7,368 nt of DNA from Planctomycetaceae bacterium (GCA_020426065.1 JAGQQT010000197.1:1-7368), one strand, 5' to 3'. Positions 1-6,295 are shown, counted from the stretch's first letter. Notes: generated by a model from the sequence alone, not told the origin. Translations and numbers: made by a program.

Positions 1-2
1 CA

Positions 3-740
3 TTTCTGGTTTTCATTGTTTGCTCCACACTGATCTGCATCCCGCTGGCCTACTATTACGGGATTACTTCGATTTACCTGACGGATGTCGGTTTCACAGA
101 GCCGGCCTCTTCCATGACCCTGGGCCAGATGTCCGAAATTGTATTCATGCTGCTGATTCCGTTTTTCTTCCGTCATCTGGGAGTGAAATGGATGATCCTG
201 ATTGGCATGCTGGCCTGGGTCCTGCGATACGCACTATTTGCAGTCGCCGCTCCCCAGCAGATTACCTGGATGTTGTTCCTGGGAATTCTGCTGCATGGCA
301 TCTGTTACGACTTCTTCTTTGTGACGGGCTTCATCTATACCGATAAAAAAGCCCCACCGAGCGTGCGTGGTCAGGCCCAGTCGATGCTGGTGTTTTTCAC
401 CCAGGGAGTGGGGATGTACTTTGGGTACAAAGTTGCATTTGGCCGGCTGGGTGATGTGAAGGCTCACGGAGACCTGGCAGCGGCAATCACGGCTGCCAGA
501 CCGGAAGGAGATTTGGGTTACATTGAAAAGCTCACGCAGATGTTCAATGTGGATCTGCCTGGTGTTGATCCGGAGTTGCTCTCCTCGGCCATGAACCAGT
601 GGCAAAGTTTCTGGTGGTATCCGGCTGGAATGGCAGGTGCGATTGCCCTGATCTTCTTCCTATTCTTCTGGGATCAGATCGATACGACAACGCCACCTGC
701 TGCAGAACCGGAAAGCCCGGACAGCATGTCAACAACGTGA
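3..740 (+). CDS. MFS transporter, nucleoside:H+ symporter-like, C-terminal part (5' end outside window)
   Basis: This is the C-terminal 245 residues of a polytopic inner-membrane transporter. The frame is open from base 3 to the TGA at 738-740, so the start lies left of the window; full-length relatives are about 400-420 residues. About six hydrophobic segments are visible, near bases 3-80, 120-175, 185-245, 260-330, 380-440 and 610-670. The stretch 'MTLGQMSEIVFM' followed by 'IPFFF' and a 'GVKWMILIGMLAWVLRY' segment is the pattern I associate with NupG/XapB-type nucleoside permeases of the major facilitator superfamily, and this is the basis for the family call. Import of nucleosides is the family role; the true substrate cannot be read from this fragment. 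A polar loop of about 45 residues (roughly bases 460-600) precedes the last membrane helix. The C-terminus is short, polar and rich in proline, glutamate and serine. A hairpin lies 56 bases downstream. Confidence 0.8.
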   Translation, partial: FLVFIVCSTLICIPLAYYYGITSIYLTDVGFTEPASSMTLGQMSEIVFMLLIPFFFRHLGVKWMILIGMLAWVLRYALFAVAAPQQITWMLFLGILLHGICYDFFFVTGFIYTDKKAPPSVRGQAQSMLVFFTQGVGMYFGYKVAFGRLGDVKAHGDLAAAITAARPEGDLGYIEKLTQMFNVDLPGVDPELLSSAMNQWQSFWWYPAGMAGAIALIFFLFFWDQIDTTTPPAAEPESPDSMSTT

Positions 741-796
741 TGATGATTTTTTGCAACACATTTCCAGTTATTTGCTTGTGTGATCATGGGAAAAAC

Positions 797-826
797 GTGA
801 TGGGAATCGATGGCGAATCCCATCAC
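797..826. terminator. Inverted repeat between the transporter gene and csrA, possible terminator
   Basis: Two 13-base arms (797-809 and 814-826) pair at 12 of 13 positions around a 4-base loop, giving a strong hairpin. It lies 56 bases after the transporter stop. On the + strand no T-run follows, so a canonical Rho-independent terminator for the transporter is not shown. An A-run (791-795) precedes it, so on the minus strand the hairpin would be followed by a T-run, although no gene on that strand ends here. It could end transporter transcription, protect a 3' end, or be an operator. Confidence 0.4.
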
Positions 827-849
827 AAATCGATATGATCTGCATCTCT

Positions 850-899
850 GCTGCGACGGATTGATGTCTTTCTTGTGTTCACACAACAGATTCGTCAGC
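850..899 (+). promoter_or_regulatory. Imperfect stem-loop upstream of csrA, possible structured leader
   Basis: Three nested pairing blocks can be drawn: 850-853 with 896-899, 856-861 with 890-895 (one G-U pair), and 873-878 with 881-886. The innermost block is also a 14-base DNA palindrome (TTGTGT-TC-ACACAA), which could be an operator instead. It ends about 97 bases before the csrA start. I cannot place the transcription start, so it is unknown whether this is transcribed with csrA. A weak TTGACG at 954-959 has no good -10 partner. The rest of 741-996 shows no gene. Confidence 0.3.
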
Positions 900-996
900 G
901 CGGTTCTCTTTTGCTTCCTGTAGACAATCCGGTCAACTTCTGGTCATCTCGTCTTGACGACAAGATACTGGTGCTCGATATCATTGGGGTAAGGTA

Positions 997-1188
997 ATGA
1001 AAGTTCTGACTCGTTGTGTCTCGGAGAGTTTCGTTATCGGAGACGAGATCGTTGTTACGGTCAAAGAAGTCGAATCAGAACACGCCACACTGGGAATTGA
1101 ATCCCTGACACACGAATTTCCTTATCACGAAGTGACCGTCGCCATTTCCTCTCCGGAAATCGATCGGCTCCCCAGCCTGATACGTTGA
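997..1188 (+). CDS. csrA: CsrA/RsmA-family translational regulator, divergent
   Basis: This 63-residue protein matches the CsrA family in length and N-terminal half. It starts MKVLTR, followed by 'ESFVIGDEIVVTV', which aligns with the beta1-beta2 strands 'ETLMIGDEVTVTV' of E. coli CsrA, and later 'LGIES' aligns with 'IGVNA'. Family members are small cytoplasmic dimers that bind GGA motifs in mRNA leaders and change translation or stability; in many bacteria they control flagellin and carbon metabolism. Aligned by eye, L4, T5 and R6 are kept, but R7 is Cys, R31 is Thr, and the 'VSVHREEI' RNA-binding strand is replaced by 'FPYHEVTV', so R44 is lost in every alignment I can make. It may bind RNA weakly, bind other RNA, or do something else. 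The start is ATG 997 with GGGG at 986-989 and AAGG at 991-994 upstream. uppS begins four bases after its stop, suggesting co-transcription and translational coupling. Confidence 0.85.
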   Translation: MKVLTRCVSESFVIGDEIVVTVKEVESEHATLGIESLTHEFPYHEVTVAISSPEIDRLPSLIR

Positions 1189-1192
1189 GATC

Positions 1193-1948
1193 ATGGGAAC
1201 TGAGACACGATCATTGCAGGAACAGCCAGCACCGGGTGTTCCTTCGCTGCTTCCCAGGCATGTGGCAATCATCATGGATGGGAATGGTCGCTGGGCTCAA
1301 CGTCGTGGCATGCCCCGCATTGAAGGACATCGGAACGGTGTCAAAACGGTTCGCAAAATTGTTCGCGAAGCGGCCAGTCTGGGTATTGAACAGCTTACGC
1401 TGTATTGCCTGAGCAGCGAGAACTGGAAACGCCCCGCACGTGAACTTTCCTTCCTGATGTTTCTGCTGGAAAAATATCTGGTGGAAGAGCGTAAAGAAAT
1501 CCAGCAGCAGAAACTGCACTTTCGCACAATAGGCCGTATTCACGAACTGCCTCCCGGGATCATCCGGGAAATTGAAACCACTCTGCGTGAAACAGAACAG
1601 AACCCGGGGATGACACTTTGCCTGGCCCTGAATTATGGTGCCCGGGCAGAGATTGTCGATGCGGTGCGACGGCTGGCACAACAGCTGGCGGAAGGAAACC
1701 TGACCGCTGATCAGATTGATGAGAACGCCCTCTCGATGGCGCTCGACACAGCAGGCATGCCTGATCCCGACTTGGTAGTCCGGACCGCAGGCGAGATGCG
1801 GTTCAGCAACTTCCTGCTCTGGCAAAACAGTTATGCTGAATTCTGGGTCACCGAAAAATGCTGGCCTGACTTCCAGAAAGAAGATTTGCATGAAGCCATC
1901 AAGGCCTATCAGGCTCGGGACCGTCGCTTTGGAGGACTGAACTCCTGA
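1193..1948 (+). CDS. uppS: Isoprenyl transferase (undecaprenyl diphosphate synthase)
   Basis: This 251-residue cytoplasmic cis-prenyltransferase condenses isopentenyl diphosphate units onto farnesyl diphosphate to give undecaprenyl diphosphate, the lipid carrier for peptidoglycan and other surface glycans. The signatures are complete. 'HVAIIMDGNGRWA' sits at residues 23-35, with the catalytic aspartate at D29. 'GHRNG' follows, then 'YCLSSENWKRP' near residues 73-83, and near the C-terminus 'DLVVRTAGEMR' followed by 'SNFLLWQ', 'Y.EFW' and 'WPDF'. Length is typical (about 230-260 residues). The start at ATG 1193 gives about 20 poorly conserved residues before the core. There is no clear Shine-Dalgarno sequence, consistent with coupling to csrA four bases upstream. 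The product chain length (C55 in the usual enzyme) is inferred from the family. cdsA follows after 74 bases, the uppS-cdsA order common in bacteria. Confidence 0.96.
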   Translation: MGTETRSLQEQPAPGVPSLLPRHVAIIMDGNGRWAQRRGMPRIEGHRNGVKTVRKIVREAASLGIEQLTLYCLSSENWKRPARELSFLMFLLEKYLVEERKEIQQQKLHFRTIGRIHELPPGIIREIETTLRETEQNPGMTLCLALNYGARAEIVDAVRRLAQQLAEGNLTADQIDENALSMALDTAGMPDPDLVVRTAGEMRFSNFLLWQNSYAEFWVTEKCWPDFQKEDLHEAIKAYQARDRRFGGLNS

Positions 1949-2022
1949 CTGGATTAGCAACCTCCTCCTCGCACTCATAACACGACTCTTTCATCTCCCG
2001 GTTTTGTCTTCCGCAACATACC

Positions 2023-2961
2023 ATGAACGATCAGGATCAAAACGAGACCAAGTCGAGCAAGGGTAACCTGCGCTGGCGGTTGTTGATCTCCGTGATTCTC
2101 ATCAGCCTGCTGGGGAGCCTGTTCTACTGGGATCACAAGATTGGGAGAGAGGCTCCCATTCTCCTGCTGATCTGTATCTTCCTGGCTGTTCGGGCCGCTT
2201 ATGAACTGACGCGGTTGCTGGAAACGCGCGCATTCCGTCCCAAGTTTCCCCTGGTCGCTTTTGGTTCGGTCATCATCATCCTGGCCACCTGGCTGAAACC
2301 GCTGGGCATCGGTGAAGCCCAGATTGTGAATCTGTCCTATCTGGGCCCCACGATGCTGGCATTCAGCATGGTGGTGATGGGGCTGTTCCTGATCAGTGCC
2401 CTGCGTTTTCGCGAACCAGGCACAAGTATGGAAACACTCTCAGCCGAGATTTTTATCGTTGCTTATGTGGGTGTCTTTCTGAGCATGACTGCTCAACTCC
2501 GCTGGGTCGCAGGACCAGAAGCCGGTTACCTGGTGCTGGGCTCATTACTGGTCGCGACCAAGGGGGGAGATATTGGAGCCTATACGCTCGGCAGGCTGCT
2601 GGGCAATAAAAAGATGAGTCCCTTTCTGAGTCCGAAAAAAACCTGGTGGGGTGCACGGGGTGCGCTCATGACCTCGGCCCTGTTCAGCTGGATCTGGCTG
2701 ACTTATGTGCCTCCCCTGTTTTCGCCGACCTGGGAACCCTGCCCATGGCCGCTTTCGATTCTGTACGGCATTGTCGTGGGTACTGCAGGCATGCTGGGTG
2801 ACCTTTGCGAATCTCTTATCAAGCGGGATGTGGGCCAGAAAGATTCCGCCGCCCTGATGCCCGGCTTCGGTGGTTTGCTGGATCTGCTCGACAGTGTCCT
2901 CTACACCGCACCCATTGCTTATCTGTTCTGGAGCCTGTTTCCGATGGCGAGCTGGACCTGA
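2023..2961 (+). CDS. cdsA: Phosphatidate cytidylyltransferase (CDP-diglyceride synthase)
   Basis: This 312-residue integral membrane enzyme makes CDP-diacylglycerol from CTP and phosphatidic acid, the branch point for bacterial phospholipids. Hydrophobic helices lie near residues 18-36, 45-60, 76-92, 108-127, 141-157, 167-178, 213-229, 244-258 and 290-307. Motifs are 'KGGDIGAYTLGR' (180-191), 'SPKKTWWG' (203-210, usually SPKKTWEG) and the C-terminal signature region 264-291. In that region 'SLIKRDVGQKDS' fits the CdsA pattern, but the next part reads 'MPGFGGLLDLLDS' where the usual form is 'PGHGGxxDRxDS'. The conserved aspartates (D287, D290) remain, while His is Phe and Arg is Leu. The start at ATG 2023 follows a pyrimidine-rich leader with no Shine-Dalgarno sequence, and no in-frame start lies further upstream. 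It is 74 bases after uppS, probably in the same transcript. I expect an active enzyme; the signature change may be lineage-wide. Confidence 0.93.
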   Translation: MNDQDQNETKSSKGNLRWRLLISVILISLLGSLFYWDHKIGREAPILLLICIFLAVRAAYELTRLLETRAFRPKFPLVAFGSVIIILATWLKPLGIGEAQIVNLSYLGPTMLAFSMVVMGLFLISALRFREPGTSMETLSAEIFIVAYVGVFLSMTAQLRWVAGPEAGYLVLGSLLVATKGGDIGAYTLGRLLGNKKMSPFLSPKKTWWGARGALMTSALFSWIWLTYVPPLFSPTWEPCPWPLSILYGIVVGTAGMLGDLCESLIKRDVGQKDSAALMPGFGGLLDLLDSVLYTAPIAYLFWSLFPMASWT

Positions 2962-3206
2962 CGTTCGCGCTGGTCAAACTGGTACCTCGCATCTCATCGA
3001 ACACTGCCTGGCAGAGTGTGCCGATTGAAAGGAAATCTCCTGTCAGGCGATTCAGGAATTGCTGTGAACATTTCCTGAGGCCTTCCAGATTTCTTCCGGA
3101 ATCATCCCCTCGTTTCAGCTGGATTTCCGGCAGCCTCTCTCGCATGTGATAGGGTTGAACATTGACCCTTGGCACGCACTTTTACCAATCAGGAATGGAA
3201 GATCCT

Positions 3207-3701
3207 ATGTCAAATCAAATCACCGGGACATTGTTGGCTGGAGCCTTGATGACCTTTGCGGGTACTGCTGCTCAGGCAGGTTGCCCTTGTGAATCGGGCG
3301 GGGGAATCGCGATGCCCGCTCCCATGATGATGGCCCATCCAGCCGGTTCGGACCAGATGACCGCAGCGCCTCCACTGGGAACAATCGGTCGGACCTACCA
3401 GTTGCCCAGCCGGGATATTCCGGCAGACAAGCACCCGCGCATTGCCATGCTGGACATCATCGCCCCAACCGCTGTCAGTGTGCGGGTTGTGAATGTCTAT
3501 GTCCATCGCGAAGAAGATGATGTGGATGGATTTGAGGATGGCCGCCTGAAAGGCCTGTGGCGGTTTGAAACGTTACCGCTGATTCCGGGAAATCCCCACA
3601 TCTACAAGATCATTTTCCGATTCTCTGAGGATCCCCTGGCCCGGGAGGAAGTTCGCTACGTTCGTCTGATTCCGGGGAGGATTTTGGAATACACCTATTG
3701 A
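3207..3701 (+). CDS. Exported protein with a TIGR03000-like beta domain, function unknown
   Basis: This 164-residue protein is predicted to be exported. A signal peptide spans residues 1 to about 24 (MSNQITGT... ending FAGTAAQA), with likely signal peptidase I cleavage after AQA. I chose ATG 3207 because GGAAG lies five bases upstream and the signal peptide begins there; the earlier in-frame ATG at 3195 has no usable spacing. The mature N-terminus has two close cysteines (GCPCESGGG), then a Met- and Pro-rich low-complexity linker. The C-terminal 75 residues look all-beta. The series 'VSVRVVNVYV', 'WRFETLPLIPGNPHIYKI' and 'VRYVRLIPGRILEYTY' resembles the planctomycete domain TIGR03000 (strand, 'R.F.TPPL.pG..Y.Y', strand, 'aG..v.v.f'). 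This resemblance was judged from memory and is not a confirmed hit. The domain has no known biochemical role. The next gene follows after 89 bases on the same strand. Confidence 0.75.
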   Translation: MSNQITGTLLAGALMTFAGTAAQAGCPCESGGGIAMPAPMMMAHPAGSDQMTAAPPLGTIGRTYQLPSRDIPADKHPRIAMLDIIAPTAVSVRVVNVYVHREEDDVDGFEDGRLKGLWRFETLPLIPGNPHIYKIIFRFSEDPLAREEVRYVRLIPGRILEYTY

Positions 3702-3790
3702 TCCGGCTGCACGTTTGCGTCATGCTGGATAACACATGGTGAGTCCAAGTGCTCGTTGAAATCACGTCCCTGCTCAGAATTGGAAAAAAC

Positions 3791-4255
3791 ATGCTTCGGA
3801 ATTTTTTGCGACTGACCACCTTCTCGCTCGCAATCTGTTTTGCGATTTCTGCCACAACCGCAACTGCTCAAGCGGCGGATGATGGTCGCCTGGCGGCAAT
3901 CGGCGGACTTTCGGCCGCTCACATGTACACAACCTACATTGCGATCGGAGCAACTGCCGATGCATTCGGGAACGATGTCTATGAGACCAAACAGGTCCAG
4001 GACATCATGGGTGGTATGGTTGGAATGATTGACACTCTTAAAAAGCAGTTGCTGCTGGTGCAGGAAAACTGTGAAGATCCTTCCGACAAAGATTACATTG
4101 ACGAAACCATTCAGGTTTACAATCTGCTGCAGGAAGAAGCCCGCCAGTTGTCCACTTTCGCCAAGACCCGGGACGTTGCCGACCATCGTGCTTATGAAAA
4201 AGCCCGCACAACTGTCTGGCCCCGGATTGAAAAACTGCTGGGAATCGATGACTGA
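3791..4255 (+). CDS. Small exported alpha-helical protein, function unknown
   Basis: I do not recognise a named family. The 154-residue protein begins with a signal peptide (MLRNFLRLTTFSLAICFAIS, ending TATAQA), with likely signal peptidase I cleavage before ADDG at about residue 29. ATG 3791 is preferred over an in-frame GTG at 3749 because the signal peptide begins there and GGA lies seven bases upstream. The mature part looks almost entirely helical. It has a small-residue-rich first stretch (AAIGGLSAAHMYTTYIAIGA), a heptad-like amphipathic middle with Met-Gly turns ('IMGGMVGMIDTLKKQLLLVQ'), one cysteine (about C96), and a C-terminal 'VWPRIEKLLGIDD'. This could be a periplasmic helical bundle. 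It follows the previous exported protein by 89 bases and ends 29 bases before a strong terminator, so the two may form one transcript. Confidence 0.8.
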   Translation: MLRNFLRLTTFSLAICFAISATTATAQAADDGRLAAIGGLSAAHMYTTYIAIGATADAFGNDVYETKQVQDIMGGMVGMIDTLKKQLLLVQENCEDPSDKDYIDETIQVYNLLQEEARQLSTFAKTRDVADHRAYEKARTTVWPRIEKLLGIDD

Positions 4256-4284
4256 TCAGACTCGTGTGTCTGTTGACTGAAGTG

Positions 4285-4315
4285 AAAAAAGCCAGTGGAT
4301 TCCACTGGCTTTTTT
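4285..4315. terminator. Bidirectional Rho-independent terminator
   Basis: This is a perfect inverted repeat: arm 4285-4299 (A-run then GCCAGTGGA) and arm 4301-4315 (TCCACTGGC then T-run), with a very short loop. It has a GC-rich core, an A-run before it and a T-run after it, so it works on both strands. It sits between the convergent genes ending at 4255 (+) and 4351 (-) and should end both transcripts. Confidence 0.92.
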
Positions 4316-4350
4316 ATTTTCCGGAATTGCTGCGGGAGTCTTTTGGGGAT

Positions 4351-5679
4351 TCATTGCGGAGCGGCCAGATTGACGCGAATGCAGGCCTCATCATTCCTGA
4401 CAAACACGCATTTGTTAGCAAAGGCAGGAGCACTCCAGAGCACATCACGACCAAACGCCACATTCGTGGGTTTCAGTAAGGGCATGGAATCGAGTTCGGT
4501 ATAACCTTCCCGGGAAATTTGAGCGATTTTCAACTCGCCCAGTTCTGTGAACAGAAAGTAACGATCCTGATGACGGGTCAGGAAGGCAGTTCCAGAACCG
4601 AGAGGACGTTCCGAATTCAGGGGAGCGGCACTTTGCCACAATCGCTCACCTGTGGCAAAATCAATTGCGTATAAAAAACCGTTCTGATCGAATCCGTAAA
4701 TGAGATCGCCATCGACCAGCGGCTGAACATTCACCGGTGAGATGGCTGCTCGGGGGCGATCCCGAAAAATGGTTTTCGCGGCTGGCTGATCCTGATCCAG
4801 TTCTATCAGAATGTTCTTATTATTGAAGCCTCCGACAAACAGCAGGTTATCCCGCTGCACTGGAGTCATGATGATCGAACCGTTCGAGGCTTCATACGGT
4901 TCAGTCCAGTAAGGTTCGCCTGTTTCAGGATTGACCGAGGAAATGCCTTCCGGCTGTGCCAGAATCAACTGGCGGATCCCCGCAGCATTGATAATGAGGG
5001 GTGGCGCGTAACCCTGCTCTTTGACTGTCAGTGTTCGCCAGAGTTCCTGGCCAGTTTTCCAGTCGAGGGCCACCGCATGACTGCCCGGGCCCCCAGCCAG
5101 TGTGATCAGTTTGTTTCCATCAATCAGGGGATGGGCAGCATATCCCCACAAGGGTGTTTTCGTCTGGTATCGCTGAGGAAGATTCACCGACCATTTGATC
5201 TGGCCACTGCTGGCCTCAAAGGCAATCAGATCCCCTTCCGCTCCCAGCGTGAAGACATGCCCTTCATGCACGAGAGGCGTACAACGAGGTCCTGCCGGGT
5301 AGGAAATACTGTATTTGACTGGATATTCGTGCTTCCAGAGTTCCTTGCCGGTCTGTTCATCCAGACAAAGAACCCGTTCGACTCCGGAGAATTCCTGGCG
5401 ATCAAAGTTGGCGACTTTGACATTGTCACTGGTCACGTAATCGGTCACGAAGACTCGACCGTTCGCCACTGCTGGCCCGGCATAGCCCCCGGCAATTTTC
5501 GTCTGCCAGAGGATTTCAGGCTGATCAGGCAACTGCTGAACAATTCCCTGCTCTCGCCAGGTGCTGTCCCGTGCCGGTCCGCGCCATTGCGGCCAGTCTT
5601 CTGCCTGGAGGAGAGAACCATTCAGGAACAAAAGGAGCAAACCCCGGCAAAAGCCCGGGCGGAACCATCCGGATTGCAT
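4351..5679 (-). CDS. Exported PQQ-like beta-propeller repeat protein
   Basis: This 442-residue exported protein has several blades of the PQQ/quinoprotein-like type. The blade signature 'xALDxxTGxxLW' appears as 'LCLDEQTGKELW', 'IAFEASSGQIKW', 'VALDWKTGQELW', 'SSVNPETGEPYW' and 'YAIDFATGERLW', roughly at residues 104-116, 152-163, 203-214, 247-258 and 337-348. The signal peptide (hydrophobic GLLLLFLNGSLLQA) is followed at once by 'EDWPQWRGP', an N-terminus common in planctomycete proteins of this group. I chose ATG 5679 because GGAG lies six bases upstream; ATG 5691, four codons earlier, has no such site. The propeller resembles BamB, but there is no lipobox and no BAM gene nearby. I see no vicinal cysteine pair as in PQQ alcohol dehydrogenases, so enzyme activity is not supported. 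Binding or scaffolding in the periplasm is an inference. It lies 26 bases after the Dabb gene, probably in one operon. Confidence 0.9.
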   Translation of the reverse strand: MQSGWFRPGFCRGLLLLFLNGSLLQAEDWPQWRGPARDSTWREQGIVQQLPDQPEILWQTKIAGGYAGPAVANGRVFVTDYVTSDNVKVANFDRQEFSGVERVLCLDEQTGKELWKHEYPVKYSISYPAGPRCTPLVHEGHVFTLGAEGDLIAFEASSGQIKWSVNLPQRYQTKTPLWGYAAHPLIDGNKLITLAGGPGSHAVALDWKTGQELWRTLTVKEQGYAPPLIINAAGIRQLILAQPEGISSVNPETGEPYWTEPYEASNGSIIMTPVQRDNLLFVGGFNNKNILIELDQDQPAAKTIFRDRPRAAISPVNVQPLVDGDLIYGFDQNGFLYAIDFATGERLWQSAAPLNSERPLGSGTAFLTRHQDRYFLFTELGELKIAQISREGYTELDSMPLLKPTNVAFGRDVLWSAPAFANKCVFVRNDEACIRVNLAAPQ

Positions 5680-5705
5680 ATCAGACTCCATCCAGAAAGC
5701 CGAAG

Positions 5706-6098
5706 TTATTTTACCCAGTAATCAACAACCAGCACGTCTGCCAGAATCGGTTTGAGCTTGACGGTAAATTCCTGGTGAGCGGGATGGGGTAGATAATTTT
5801 CCAGATCTGTTTTGCTGGCAAATGTGACCAGAAAGCAATGCGTAAATCCTTTGGAGAGCTTTTCCGGACTGACATCTGTGCCATGTTCATAACTGACAAT
5901 CGTATCGATCTGTTTTGACAGATCGCCAAACGCCTTGACGATTTCATCAATCTGTTCGGCGGTCGCATCTTCCTTGAATTTGAAGAGCACGACATGCCGG
6001 TATTGTTGTGTGGAACTGGTCGACTCGGTTTCCTTGGCCAATGAATACATCCCCATCAGACATACTCCCGCGAGTATCAATGCGATGCGCGTCATCAT
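5706..6098 (-). CDS. Exported Dabb-domain (stress-responsive A/B barrel) protein
   Basis: This 130-residue protein carries one Dabb ferredoxin-like alpha/beta domain (Pfam PF07876), residues about 33-129. The signatures are 'YRHVVLFKFKEDATAEQID' at its start, a central 'GFTHCFLVTFASKTDLENYL' and the closing 'HPAHQEF...LADVLVVDYW'. These match the usual 'H.VlfkfK....eqi', 'G.dh.l...F.s.e.L..Y..hp.H..f' and 'v..v.D.' pattern. Dabb proteins are small dimeric barrels with mostly unknown roles; some are plant stress proteins or act in polyketide cyclisation. This copy adds an N-terminal hydrophobic stretch (MMTRIALILAGVCLMGMYSLA) that looks like a signal peptide, so it probably acts outside the cytoplasm. 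Two ATGs occur in tandem (6098 and 6095). GAGAGGGA lies about 10 bases upstream of the first. It precedes the beta-propeller gene by 26 bases on the same strand. Confidence 0.9.
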   Translation of the reverse strand: MMTRIALILAGVCLMGMYSLAKETESTSSTQQYRHVVLFKFKEDATAEQIDEIVKAFGDLSKQIDTIVSYEHGTDVSPEKLSKGFTHCFLVTFASKTDLENYLPHPAHQEFTVKLKPILADVLVVDYWVK

Positions 6099-6205
6099 GT
6101 GAACTGATTCCCTCTCACGACATTAAAAATCTGAACCCGGATCCCTGGAATCGGACCGGATTTCGGATCACAAACTCTTGATCTAACTTAGCGTGGAGAG
6201 AAGCG

Positions 6206-6240
6206 GGAATCCAATGCACAGGTGCATCCAATTTGATTCC
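6206..6240. repeat. Nested inverted repeat in the Dabb-flgL intergenic region
   Basis: The inner arms are ATGCAC (6214-6219) and GTGCAT (6222-6227) around a 2-base spacer. The outer arms are GGAATC (6206-6211) and GATTCC (6235-6240). It lies just past the flgL terminator and about 110 bases upstream of the Dabb start. It could be an operator, a promoter-associated site, or a secondary 3' structure for read-through flgL mRNA. Nothing else stands out in 6099-6245. Confidence 0.3.
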
Positions 6241-6245
6241 ACCCG

Positions 6246-6281
6246 AAAAAAAGCGGAGACGCCCGGGAATGCCGGGCGTCT
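6246..6281 (-). terminator. Rho-independent terminator of flgL
   Basis: Read on the minus strand, a 10-base perfect GC-rich stem (6272-6281 with 6257-6266, AGACGCCCGG type arms) around a 5-base loop is followed after four bases by seven Ts (6252-6246). It begins 14 bases after the flgL stop codon, so it should end flgL transcription and separate it from the Dabb gene. Confidence 0.93.
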
Positions 6282-6295
6282 GTTCAGGTCGAGCG

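Noticed and set aside
954..982. TTGACG with a possible sigma-70 promoter for csrA
   Set aside because: At 16-18 base spacing only CGATAT or GATATC is found, a poor -10, and it would leave almost no leader.
1960..1970. ACCTCCTCCTC between uppS and cdsA, similar to the 16S anti-Shine-Dalgarno tail
   Set aside because: It is in the wrong sense to recruit ribosomes for cdsA, and pairing with the GGAGGA at 1931-1936 is short; chance is likely in a pyrimidine-rich spacer.
1211..1978. Long minus-strand open frame of 255 codons opposite uppS
   Set aside because: uppS on the + strand is a complete, motif-bearing gene; the opposite frame has no recognisable domain and is a codon-bias shadow.
3169..3185. 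TTGGCACG resembling the -24 element of a sigma-54 promoter upstream of the 3207 gene
   Set aside because: The -12 element should contain TTGC at the fixed spacing; here it reads TTTA, so the invariant GC is missing.
2962..3206. Possible small gene between cdsA and the 3207 gene
   Set aside because: Open frames here start inside cdsA or run antisense and give low-complexity Arg/Ser-rich products. Only a weak 7-base inverted repeat (3052-3058 with 3072-3078) is visible, with no T-run.
3195..3206. ATG at 3195 as the start of the TIGR03000-like protein
   Set aside because: AGGA abuts this ATG with no spacing, whereas ATG 3207 has GGAAG five bases upstream and begins a normal signal peptide.
5077..5721. 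Plus-strand open frame of 214 codons opposite the beta-propeller gene
   Set aside because: It lies antisense to a well-supported gene and its translation has no plausible fold or signal.
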